Shown here: positions 49,583-61,244 of the stretch, one piece after another
Position numbering within the stretch: position 1 is the stretch's first letter
Layout of the letters: each line of letters starts with the position of its first letter
Origin: Membranipora membranacea
Taxonomy: Eukaryota; Bryozoa; Gymnolaemata; Cheilostomatida; Membraniporidae
Direction of reading: 5' to 3'
Assembly: GCA_914767715.1 (NCBI GenBank)
Contig: OU612071.1
Coordinates: 24,983,681-25,047,680, forward strand
DNA length: 64,000 nucleotides
Position numbers and translations under genes: made by a program
The notes under the pieces: generated by a model
What the model saw: the letters and a program-made list of their open reading frames with translations, nothing else
Database searches by the model: none
Told to the model about the DNA's origin: nothing

Positions 49583-51296
49583 TACATGAAGTTAGTCGTT
49601 GTATATTGCACTGTCATGGTTGCCATGGTCCTAATCTGATTGATGCTATACTCTTCCGCATTTACTTCCATTTTTTGCACATTCAATTACCATCTAAATG
49701 CGGAGGTTGGCCATCAAAATAATGACGTATCATCCCACCCGTTTCTATTTTTACGACCTATTTATACAGGTCAGTATAAAGAACAGTGGTTTTTGCTCTG
49801 AAGAATCAGTTACAATTGCGAGTTATGATCGGGAGTTACGTGTGACAGTTACAACTTGGCGTTGCAATTTATCTGTTGCCTGGGGCATTTGCCCCAGGGT
49901 GTAGTTCAGTAATAAAATCATCAAACTGCCGAAAAACTGCATTATAAAGTAATCTCATATGAACTCTGCCAGCAGTGAACTGTTGTGATCTTTCTCGATC
50001 CGACAATTGGTGCCCAACCGAGTGAGGAGAGAACTTCACACCTTCAGATGATGAGACTGAAAGCGTTGAATATATAAGAAAGAGGATGGAGATTGTAGAC
50101 TTGGAGGAAAATGTCTTTGGAGTAGATGATCTAATACAAGCAATATAATGGAACCATATGTGTCTACATCGTCTACATTACTATAAGGAGAAATGGAGAC
50201 GGACTTTGTAGATGATGTAGAGACAAAACATATGGAAGCTGATATACTAGTGGTGATATTTGATTTTCTGCTCATGATTCACCAACTGACAAGGTACCTC
50301 TGCAATTTCCTGATTTTATTCAACCAGTTCTATTCAGTCTCAGTCTACAACAGCAGACAAACTAATCTGGTGGTGTGAACACTGTAACTCAAAAAAATAG
50401 AAAAACTTCAATAAAAACATTAGGCAGCCGTAACCTAAGATCCGCTAAGATTATGGAATGCAGCTGACTACAACAAACTGGCAACTGATCTTCATATAGC
50501 AGCAGTATTAGTGCAAGGATCAGCACAAAATAATATGATTTACTGTAATAGTTAGGATGTAATGAATTATTTGATATTATTACCATCGACACAACATTGA
50601 TCATGCAATTTATATATTAACCGTTTGAATTTCCTCAATGCCGATTTTTTAATGATAGTTGTGCAGGAAAGCAGCATTATAATATTTCATGAATTTTATA
50701 CCTTCGTCTGTCCAGTAATCTAAGCAAAGCTTAGGTTCTTAGATCTAGAGTTGAGAGGAAAGTGGGATATATTTTTTTTGTCAATGGACCTGAAGCAGTT
50801 GTTAAGGTTCTTCAGCCTTTGAAGGGAATGTCATGATTTTGTTATGACCGTCTTTTATGCATGACATTAGGCGTTTTATATTGCACTGTCATGGTTGCCA
50901 TGGTCCTAATCTGATTAATTGTTATATGTAATTGTTATACCACATTTACTTCCATTTTTTGCACATTTAATTACCATCTAAATGCAGATGTTGGCCATCA
51001 AAATAATGACGTATCATCCCACCTGTTTCTATTTTTACGACCTATTTATACAGGTCAGTATAAAGAAAAGTGGTTTTTGCTCTGAAGAATCAGTTACAAT
51101 TGCGAGTTACGATCGAGAGTTACGTGTGACAGTTACAACTTGGTGTTGCAATTTATCAGTTGCCTGGGGCATTTGCCCCAGGGTGTAGTTCAGTAATAAA
51201 GTCATCAATCTGGCGAAAAACTGCATTCAGTATTATAAAGTAATCTCATATGAACTCTGCAAGCAGTGAACTGTTGTGATCTTTCTCGATCCGACA
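49573..51296 (+). mobile_element. Compact LTR retrotransposon without coding region
   Basis: Two closely similar direct repeats of about 430-457 bp (49573-50005 and 50840-51296) begin TGT(T)ATGAC and end CGATCCGACA, the TG...CA pattern of LTRs. Each has a TATA-like TATTTATACAGG, the block GGCATTTGCCCCAGGGTG and an AATAAA-type signal. Directly after the left LTR is TTGGTGCCCAACCGAG, which looks like a tRNA primer-binding site. The 834 bp interior has no gag or pol frame, so this is either a TRIM-like non-autonomous element or an internally deleted copy. The matching open frames within the two LTRs (49698-49904 and 50982-51188) are copies of the repeat, not genes. No clear target-site duplication was seen, because the left edge runs into the tandem/inverted repeat. 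Confidence 0.8.
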
Positions 51297-51985
51297 ACAT
51301 TATAGACACATGAATGTCTTGGGAGGACTCCGATGATTTACTATAACAGCAGCAGCAGCAGCAGTGCATCATCAAGTCCTGCTTTATGCAATATGTTCTC
51401 ATATGGAACATAATTCCAAACCCTATTAAAATGAGCTTTTTCTGTCTAGGTTTCATAAGCAAATATACACCTCTCCTCTGCCTGTGTATAGAAAACTGTT
51501 GTGCTTCTGTTGCCATGGAAACAAAGAATTTTCCACATTAATATCAAGTGGTGAAAACAGTCGATGACCTTTAGTCAACAACATGAGATGGTAGCTTTTA
51601 AATTGTTAATGGGAAGCCGCCAATCATGTATTTACACTTCTAAAAGGAAATTCAAGACTTGGTTTTGATTTTTGATTGATTGCCTGGTATTTATTTTTAA
51701 AAGGCAACCACAAGGATTTTAGACAACAATAACAAAGTGAATATGAGGTCAATGACTGGCTAGGCGGAATTATAGTGAGACAAGATGTTAAAACAAAAAT
51801 ACATTCTCACCGCATTAAAAGTCAAACTCAGGTTCTATAGTTCACTTTGAACCATTATAATCTCACAAAATAATGACTCAGATTTGACAGTAGAGTTGTC
51901 TTGATTTTCGATTGATTGCCAGTTATATATTTTAATGGTCAATATCTGGCTATGCATAATGAATCAGATATGAAAGTTGCCACTT

Positions 51986-54900
51986 TTATGCACTCTTTTC
52001 TCGTTCTTCGTAAGCTTTGTTGATATTTCCACTAGGCTTAGCATAGGCTGCGTCTACTCCTTCCTCAAAAATATCATGTTTAGAACACCAACGAAATTTC
52101 CTGACAAGAGGAATGAGAAGAAGCACTACTCCACCGAAAATGAAGGAAGATCCAAATACAGCATATGTTACATCATAGCTACCAGACACTTCATACAGCC
52201 ATGCTGTAACATAAATTGATTATATCCCTAAATCCTTTGAATTCAATCACATTTATCACATACTAATGATTTGCTTGACTGACAGACTGTCAGACCTCAA
52301 GCCATAGAAAAACAGTGATAGTCAATGCGCAGCATAGTCACACACAGGTAGAGACAAGTGGCACTTCAGTCAGCAGATCTGCTGTCAGTCAATGCCAAAA
52401 TATCTTATATGCCGCTCAATCCTACTACTAATACAAAGAGAGCTCCATTTACGTCCTACAGTAAAGTTACCAATCTCATACACAAGAATCACTTACCTCC
52501 CACACTGGGACCAAGTAATATAAACACTGTATCTGTGAGAGAAAGCATTCCAGATCCGGTGATGAGATTTTCTACCCCAATCAGGTCAGCTAATACCATA
52601 TATCTCAGACTGAATGGTGCTCCTGTAAATGATGATGGATGAACATAACAATCATAAATAATATAAGTGAGTATTTTGCTCAAGGGTTTTCACTCAGTAC
52701 TTTGCCATTCCAGCTACTCTATGTTTACTCCATAGTTAGTGCACATGTAATCTGAGAAAGGTAAAAGTCTATCGTCTACCTGTCTGCTGTACCAGGCGAC
52801 CATTTTCTAAGTCCTGATATTAAAGCATAACCAGATAGAAACAGATACTATTTAATTATCATAATTATTGACTTACCAAAGAAGAACCCAAAGCTTCCTG
52901 CATAGATAGCCTGATGATAAAACTTCCCACCGAAGTTCACCATTGAGATGAGACCGGCTCCTAAGAATGTAGACACATAGAGATAAAGAAGATACGGCCT
53001 CACAGCTGCTGTATCTGCTGCCAATCCATAGCCAAAGCGCCCTACTATGCTACTTATCCCTACTATTGAGACAAGGAGAGCTCCACTCTCTGATGACAGA
53101 CCAAAGTCTGATGCTCTTGCTGGTAACAAAACGATCGGTGCTACAGTGCAAAATCGAAGAGATGCCGAATTCATGCAAAATATTAAATAGACTGGATTAC
53201 GGAGTAGCTTGATATCTGCAGATTTTCTCAGGACAAGCTTCATATTATCCAAGAACGATGATGTCCCCTGAGTATTGTCAGATGTCTCTGTTGTTTTCCT
53301 TTGACTAACTGGGTAATGAGCTGAAAGTTTAGTATCTGGTTCCGGTGTCTGTCTGTCAGATTTTCTCCCTTTTCCTCTTGCATAAAGTTTTAAGCGAAGG
53401 GTCTGATGTGGCGGAATTATTGCGGAACTGAGAACAATTCCTTGTAGGGTGGCTCCGGCTAACATATAAAATGCTCCATTGATACCAAACTCATCGAGCA
53501 GGTAAGAAGTCATAAGAGGGAATGTTAGAATGCCACACCCACTTCCACATGAGATGATGCAGGAAGCGAGACCTCTCTTCTGTTTGAAATAGTGATTTGA
53601 TATAACACTACCAGTATGTAGGAGCATGTTGATTCCAAGACCTACAGAAAAAGTAAAAATTATTTTCACTAGTCCCTAAAGATGTCAGTGCTACTAACAC
53701 CCTGTATCCATACATAGCAGCTAGGTGTTCAAAAAAAAGATTATAATGAGCCAAATACTATCCTGTTTTTTTAACTTTGTAGCCTGCTCCTTTTTCAAAA
53801 TCTATTCAAGGCTTGTTTGATTGAAAAAACTGGTTATTGATTCAAAATATGTATATGTGTAGATTAGAAATTTGATGCAATGACAAGATAACTTTAACTC
53901 AATTTCTGCAACCTAAAGGCTAGTCAACGCTAAGCTGTTTCTGTTGATGTTTTATTTTAACTCTTTTGTTGTTTTTTAGAGAGCTACCTGTCTGTGTTCA
54001 TTGTTTTATCCAGATTATATATGATTAGGCGGTGACAATATTTTTGTTGTTCATGAAGACTGTCAATTTTTCGAAAACTCCTCAGAGAACTCTAGTCATG
54101 GACAAACAAAATGTCTAGAAGTTAATGTTAAAGGCCCCAAAAACACCCCACTGTATATCGAGTTCTGAACATCCCCTGAGACAATGAAATGTTTAAACTG
54201 ACAAACAGCCGACTCACCATCGATGAAGCCATATGAGATGTATAAGGTGTATATATTTGGAGCATGAGCACATATCAAAGTTCCAGATGCTAGAAGTAAT
54301 GATCCTAAAACTCCGACAACGCGTGCGCCATATGTGTTTATAACTCCACTCACAAATACACCTGAAACAATCACAGTAAATATATATACAGGGGCATTTA
54401 CAGTTTAAAGTCAATCAACAATTAAAGCAATAGTAGTGTTTTGGGACTGTGATGTTTGCTTGGTTAAAAAATTATGGTTGATCATATGCCCATGATCATA
54501 ATTAATATTTAGAGACTTCCTCAGCTTCAGGGGATCATAATTTGAAATTTGATAAATTCATAAATGTCTCTATGTTATTGAGCAATGAAGAGGGGAGGAC
54601 CGTTGTGGTAGAAAAAAAAGTTAACACTGCAGGGCTGTATCCATATGTTTTGAAGTGGTAGGGCCAGGCCAGGTGGGTGTGGGAGGGGTGCTATAGCGCC
54701 TTCCCCAAAGGGGGTATGGGGGGCCGGCCTCAAGAAAAAATTTAAAAATCAGAGACAAATTTAAGGCATTTCATCCCTTTTTAAGAAGAAAATTGACAAG
54801 AAATTAGCCTCGGATTTCAGTGTAACAGGATGGGGCATCATCGTACCCCTATTGTGATTGACACTAAGAATTGAAAAAAATCGGTATTATGAAAAGAGGA

Positions 54901-56464
54901 TGAGTTGGGCCCAAACGTTTGTTTTTAGGCGGGCCGTAGCGAAGAATATGATCCCAAATATTGGAAGGCTTCAGCTTGGATTGAAACATGAAAGTTTTAC
55001 ATTCTTATACTATGTTAACCCCTTACAGATGTGACGATATCCTTCCCTCCCTATCCATCACTTGGACAAGCGGGATGTCCTGTCCTTTTGAAGTGTACGC
55101 TCTATGCATACTGTAGGACAATGAATATGTCTTATCATAAATGTGCAAACGTAAGCCAGTACCAGGATTATAAACTCCTAAGCACACTGCGAATAGACCC
55201 TCACGATAACCAATATCTATCACAAACTCTATTTGTGGTTTATGTTAGGAAATCAAGAATACCAATACAATTTCAATACAATACAAATTAAAATTTGAAT
55301 GGTTGATGTATTGTGATAGGTAATCGATTCGGTTTAAATACTGCTGTATGTTGCTTCGTCCCTGGTTGTCTCCCAATTTCTAGGTCAAAGAGTATCCAAA
55401 GAAAGTAGTATTAAAGTTGTACTACATCACTACTTGTACCTCAGTTTATACTAAAACCCACTATCAAGTATGAAATGAAGGTCCCTGACAATTTGTACCT
55501 GAAATACTTCTGATTCCAATTTGCATAGACAGCAACCAGAATGCTGCTGTTCTGCTTGTGTTGTATCTAGTCACCAGGTCATCATACAGAACTCCAAAAG
55601 ACAATGTAATGCCGTCCGCAATCATCAAGAATACAAAGCAGCTCAGAACTATAACCCAGCCATATCCTATAAAATGAAGAACACTTCAATGCTTTCTTTT
55701 GGTAGGGAAAAACTTAAAACTGAAGGTAGATATTTATGATAAGATACAGTTTTTGAACACAAACGACAGAGCTGTGTAAAATTATGTTAAAGGCTTTATG
55801 GCAGCTACGCTTTTTCTTATATTGTTGTTAAGCTCACAATCAGACTAGCGACTAGACCAGAGGGACCTTGTGCGCGTGCATCAAACCTGCCATAAATTAT
55901 AGAGATATAAAAGTTCTCGCATTTGTTGGGCAACAATGGGGCAAATCCAGGGTTTATCACCCCTGCCGAAAGTGGACACAGAAGAGCAGAGCAAATAAGA
56001 GCATCAGGCATGCTCAACAAAAAAAGAGAGTGATCATCCAAAAATGCCTTATAATTCTAGATCACTTGGATGGGGGAAACTTCAAAATTAAAATTCAATT
56101 TTTACAACAAATTCTTAAAATTGCGGAGAGGTTGTCAATCCCTTGTGAACATGCGAGGTTGTGTAAATTTTTTAGCATATTCAAATTATATATGTTGACC
56201 CTGCTTCTGTCTTATATCCTTTAACTAGACAGCTATTGAAGGTGACACCTGAACAATAGAACCACACTTACCCCCATCTACAAACTCTTGTTTATCTGTT
56301 GGGATTTTATCTTCGTCGTTATCTTCGCCTTTATCTCCTGCTCTGTGGCTATCTTCTATCTCCTGCTCAGCATTCTCCTGCTCAGCATTCTCCTTCTTCA
56401 TCTCCTGCACATTTTCCTGGCTGTCCCCCTGCTCAGGATTTGCTTCACAGTTATCATCATTCAT
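51986..56464 (-). CDS. Monocarboxylate-transporter-family (SLC16/MCT) protein, 6 exons
   Basis: Exons: 56272-56464, 55499-55666, 54218-54361, 52877-53641, 52497-52622, 51986-52203. All introns are GT-AG and in phase 1, giving 537 residues. The ATG at 56464 starts an acidic cytosolic N-terminus with a repeated AEQEN unit. TM1 carries the family motif DGGYGW (residues 63-68), split exactly by intron 1. Exon 3 encodes VNTYG-like SGVINTYGARVVGVLGS (TM2-3). Exon 4 opens with GLGINM and has the YFKQKRGLA motif (TM4-5), then a charged TM6-7 loop and VGRFGYGLAAD in TM8 with the conserved Arg. Exons 5 and 6 give ADLIGVENL, then GPSVGGAWLYEVSGSYDVTY (TM11-12 region). MCTs are 12-TM plasma-membrane carriers, several of which move lactate or pyruvate with protons. 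Here the Asp four residues before the TM8 Arg is Ser, so the substrate and proton coupling are open. No frameshift was seen, and the family call is firm. Confidence 0.95.
54640..54935. repeat. Interspersed repeat with G-rich blocks in an MCT intron
   Basis: Segments such as GGGGGTATGGGGGGCCGGCC and GGGCGGGCCGTAGC-like sequence stand out from the surrounding AT-rich intron between exons 2 and 3 of the MCT gene. It is probably an old repeat insertion. The class is not recognised. Confidence 0.4.
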
Positions 56465-57000
56465 GCTTAGTACTGATATTGTTCTCACGACAATCGGAGG
56501 TCGTTATATTAGATTTAACCTCAGTTTGCCAAAACAGCTTATATAAACCTGAACTAGTTATGCTTAACCAAGCTAAGTATTGTGGTTGGGGATGTGGACA
56601 TGTGGGAGTGTCTATAGTATTAATAAGCCCTGTGGTGGGTGTAGTCATTTGGTCTATAAATAACACAAGTGAAAATATCCAAAACATTTAAGACCATAAC
56701 TGCAAAAGTTTAGTCCTACAACCTTTGATATCAATGCAATAAGTCATCCATTAACCACAAATCATACTATACTTTTTGCAGTAAAGCATTTTTCGCTACC
56801 ACCTGGTATAATTAATATATAAGTTCATAATTTATACTCCTTCCTCAGTTAATTTACCGAGTTTAACCTGTGAGTCCCCCTCAATATTGCACACAGACAC
56901 ATAAATAAGGTAACAAAAAAGTGATAAAAAATTTGAATCGTTCGTTTGAATCGTTAAACAAACAAGATGTGTTGTAAATTTTATCGGTGCTTATATCAGT

Positions 57001-58593
57001 ATGATGGACATAACCAGAGAACACTATCATGATAATTGGCACATTAGTAACATAAGTGATACCTCCCTCAAAATAATGATTGATACATCCAAAAGTGAAA
57101 TGAAATTACATGAAATTCCAGACATTCCACCACAAACAGATGACACACCAATGTCTGTCACTGAAGAGGAAATCCATACCCTGCTAAGCGGCATTGATAC
57201 CCATAAGGCCACACACTCGGCAGACTATCCAAGTTGGATATCAAAAAACAACTCCTGGATTTTATGTGAACCAATAGCCCACATAATAAACAGTATAATG
57301 TCAACACACTGCTTTCCAAAATTGTGGAAGAAATCCGAGATAAGGCCAATCAACAAGGTGAAAACACCCACCCAGTTCAAAGATATGAGACCGATCAGCC
57401 TCTTATACCATCTTAGCAAAATCACCGAGAAGGTCGTCGTTAAACATCTACGAATTGACATTCCTCAACTAAGACATCAGTATGCCTACACCCCATCCTT
57501 AGGTACAACCGATGCTCTGGTAAAGTTTTCCACAGATGTCTCGTTGTATCTTGACAATAAGAACACGATCACTACTCAAGCGCTGATGTTAGACTTTAGC
57601 AAGGCATTCGACAGAACGCGACCAGATTATGCCATCACTAAACTATGTCAGCTGAATGTCCAGCCTTCAATCGTAAATCTTGTAAAGAGCTTTCTCACTG
57701 ATCGCTCTCAATGTGTTAGGTATCAAGACCACACCTCCAGCTACCAACCCTGTCATATAGGGGTACCACAGGGCACTATAATGGGGCCGATCTTGTGGAA
57801 CACTTTCATACATGACCTGACTCCAGATGCAGACTTTGTGAAGTATGCTGATGACACCACCATATACACGACTGTATCATCAGCAGATGCTCTCGTCAGC
57901 AACGCAACAGCACACAAAGCCACTGTATCATTACATAGTAACATACTACAGAAAGCTGCCGACTATGCATCACAGTGGTGTAATGACAACTTTATGCTAC
58001 TCAATGCTTCTAAGTCCACAGCTATGAACTTTACACTCCAGAAGTCGATTTCCATTGACCCAGTAACAATCAACGGCGCCAATGTGCAAATCGGCAATCA
58101 CACCAAACTGCTAGGAGTAACATACGATTCTCACATGAAGCTCACTAACCATGTTGACAATGTTATCTCCAAATCTCGATCAGCCTACCATGCACTTGTT
58201 AATCTAAAGAAAGCAGGTGTCGCTACATCAGGTCTTGTGCTATTTTATCAGGCTCGCATACTGTCAATCATCTCGTATGCAGCACCGAGCTGGTACCCAT
58301 ATATAGCAAAAAATGACAAAGACAAGCTCGAGAGATACCAAAGGCTGTGTTTGTTCATTATTCTTCCCCGACTAGAACACTACGCCGATAGGTTGGCATT
58401 TCTCGAATTAGAGAAACTCAATGTGTATCTAGATATAGTATGCCTCCGGTATGCCAATAAGATCTTAGCTGATGACCATCATATTCTCCAATGTTACATA
58501 CCTGGTCGGCCTAGCACTCACAGTCGCAGAACTATTCCACAAAAAAGTAGAACTGCACACTTGGGGAAGAATCTGTTCTTTAGATATTTTTGA
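57001..58593 (+). mobile_element. 5'-truncated LINE with intact reverse transcriptase frame
   Basis: An uninterrupted 530-codon frame. Reading along it: EIRPINKVKTPTQFKDMRPI (RT motif 1-2), SLLYHLSKITEKVV, the fingers QYAYTPSLGTTDALV, palm A ALMLDFSKAFDRTRPDYAI with its catalytic Asp, IGVPQGTIMGPILW (motif B), catalytic KYADDTTIYT (motif C), CNDNFMLLNASKSTAMNF (motif D), KLLGVTYD (motif E), and a thumb/C-terminal region ending near THSRRT. All catalytic Asp residues are present and there is no internal stop, so the copy is young. No endonuclease frame occurs upstream, so the element is truncated at its 5' end, as is usual for LINEs. It is jockey/CR1-like by general layout. An AATAAA signal lies near 58729. 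Confidence 0.92.
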
Positions 58594-59057
58594 ATTATTT
58601 TCCGTGTAATTTCCTGACCAGAGAGCAATTTTTTAGATTATTTTATAGATTCATTCTTCTTAGTAATTAACTTCATCTTGATGTCTACACATGATCTCAT
58701 TTGTTTTGACAGAACATTGATCAGTGAAATAAAGTGCATATATAATAATTTAATAGTAATTAATTATTTGCAAATGACAAACGCGATCAATCAAATCTAA
58801 CAATGTTCAGAACGCAGTTTTCTCAGTCATTTCAACTCTGAATATTTCTCTAACTTTTTTGGACCGGATACATTTGTGCTTTGTTTGTTTTTGGTCACAG
58901 TTGATCATCATGATGGTTATTCACCTAATCTGGATCGTTCTAAAAACTTAAGAAATACTTAATACTTTCATGCCTGATATCGAATATGTTCGACCTGAGT
59001 TGTCCTCTTCCATGGCCTGATATCGAATTCCTTCGATTCTAGGGGAATCCAAATTTC

Positions 59058-59482
59058 GTGGCTTCTGATTGGCCGATCTTCGGCGAATCACGGCGCACAA
59101 ATTTCGGCAATAGCCTTGGCTCTATGACGCACTTTGAATTTTCTCAATACCTTAATCAGAATGTGAGATGGCCTGAGAAGATAACTTCTGCGAGGGTGTA
59201 TGAGATAACTGGAGCAAAGCCGTGGAGTGAAACAACAGCTCAGAGACGTCTGCGACTACTGGGACATGTCATGAGACTGCCAGAAGATACCCCCATCCGC
59301 CAAGCCCTAGATGAGTATGAACAACCCTTGAAAATGTCCAAAACATAAAAAATGATCTATGCAAAATTAATATTGACAGGAAAGTACTGACTGAGGTTAC
59401 ACAGGACAGGAACAAGTAGAGATCTCTTATTGGCTCAATGTATGCTGGCTGGCTACCAGACGAAACCGTTCCAGATGATGAG
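59058..59482 (+). pseudogene. C-terminal tail of a second LINE
   Basis: The frame contains SARVYEITGAKPWSETTAQR and RRLRLLGHVMRLPEDTPIRQ. The RRL..LGH.MRLPEDTP block is a hallmark of LINE ORF2 C-termini. After a stop the next frame continues with LTEVTQDRN and then TAG where Trp is expected, then SLIGSMYAGWLPDE. It is inactive. It does not belong to the LINE at 57.0-58.6 kb, which has its own end. Confidence 0.8.
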
Positions 59483-59546
59483 TAATGCTCAAAAACAGCA
59501 GGTTATGTCAGAGTGGCTATTTCTGAAAAAGAAATTTAAATAGGTG

Positions 59547-59670
59547 ATGAGAATGGCTGGCACGAGAGCAAGTCAAAGGCAGTTTGATGATGATATAGCC
59601 AATAATATTGATAAAATTATACATGACTCTGACAGTGAACTTGATATGGATGACTCAGATGATGATGAAG
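59547..59670 (+). CDS. Candidate first exon, acidic N-terminus, gene unknown
   Basis: ATG at 59547 opens 41 codons (a second ATG lies at 59553) ending at a strong donor GTGAGTGAG in phase 1. The peptide is charged, with FDDDIANNIDKII followed by a run of Ser/Asp (DSDSELDMDDSDDDE). Such acidic starts are typical of the N-termini of transposase-like or nuclear proteins. No following exon in phase 1 was found before the relic at 61.2 kb, whose own start is also acidic (LDNSDEDGD). It may be an extra copy of that element's first exon. Confidence 0.4.
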
Positions 59671-61244
59671 GTGAGTGAGTAGCAAGAAGTGATACGAAAT
59701 CCCTAGCTGTCGCATGTGTTGATTTGTGGTAGGCTCACTCACTCAGTCACTCGCTGGTAGTAGTCAGTTGCTGATATATGCCTTTTTCTAACATAACCCA
59801 GCATGCCCCTGTTGCATCCAATAAATACAAATGTGGTATCAAAAGAAAGAGCAGATTTCTAATAGTATAATGCATTGTGTAGTTGTGATAGATAATCAAC
59901 ACAAAAATTATGATCAAAAAACACCAAAATCGCCCAGTCACCAGGGGTAGACAATAGGATAAGCGGCCAGGCATGAAAGTGTTTTAATACACATTTAATA
60001 TATGGCATGTATATATATTTGATTGTTATAGTCCCTTAAACTCCAGAGCTATACCATATACAATATGAGACATTCAGTGCCAGTTACAGTTTTTCGTACC
60101 TCATTTCAAGGCAAGCTAAGAATGATGAGAACAAACATCCAATTCTAAGTACTATCTCTGAAACTTATAAAAGATGATTCCAAATTTAATTTGTGATGTT
60201 TTTGCTTTGGCATACATCATTGCCAGATCAAACGTGAATAATGTGGCCGACATTTTCTAATCACTTTAGTAGGCATCTGTGCATATAGTTTTGGTATTTC
60301 CTAGCTAGGCTTTAGATAATTTCGGCACCACTGATCAAATTAAAACACCTACATGCTAAATAATATATTCAAGGCACGTCCTGAAACTTCAAATCAGACA
60401 AATACCTCAAATCAGCTAAATCTGCATCCTGGTATTCAATATCCCAATGAATATAACTACCAAAATTTTATATTTTGTGAGCCTAGCCTTACCGCACTAG
60501 AAAAAATAATAAAAGACACATCTAAGGGAACTACATGAATGTTACCCCCCTATTTGAATGATTGCCTAGAATACAGCAAGCAATTTAGAGAAAGTTTATA
60601 TCCATAGTTTATCCTGAGCCTAAGATTTGTAAAAGTAAGTTGTAGGTTGTACAGTGCTCCTGTTTACAGTTCTAGTTTTTCACTGACTTATTGCTTGACA
60701 ATTAGGAAGTTTTCAAATCAATTTATATTCGGCATTTAGATGTAACTTTGAATGCATGCATTTTGTTGGGAGCCCTTATTTCTTGCCTCACCTATAGCTT
60801 CAGCTTAGCTCGTTGAAATTCATTGCTATAGAAGAACGAGTGTTATTTCATGAAACTTTGTGTACCGATAGAGGTCTACATTATCACCAGTTAAAGTATG
60901 ATGATCCCACCAACCAAAAACCAGAGTATTTCTCGGGTGACCTGTGATAGTTTTGCCCGGTACCTTGGAAGCACTTGACACAAACCAGTACCTGTCTACA
61001 CTTGCCTTACTTCATGTAATGCGTAAATAATAACTGTAAATAAAACTTGAAGTTGTTACGACGCCGATTGTTTATCACTTCTACTAATCATGCCAGTCTC
61101 AAAAATACCGTGCATTTTGCAGCCGATTCTCTCAAACATTACCCAGGAAGCACCTAGTGTACCCAAAGCTCGGGACCTAGCTGAGGCCGGTCCATAAAGA
61201 CCTAGGACTAGAACAGGGACAAGGCATGAGTTGATGTCAGCGGT
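59671..61244. other. No gene seen
   Basis: AT-rich DNA without supported exons. It separates the acidic first-exon candidate from the transposon relic. Short plus-strand frames near 60.35-60.54 kb have low-complexity composition and no splice context. Confidence 0.4.

Noticed and set aside
49698-51188. Two nearly identical 66-68 codon plus-strand frames (49698-49904 and 50982-51188)
   Set aside because: They are the same region of the two LTRs, so their similarity is explained by the repeat. No domain is present.
56299-56691. 130-codon plus-strand frame opposite MCT exon 1
   Set aside because: It is the antisense shadow of the repetitive Glu-rich codons of the MCT N-terminus.
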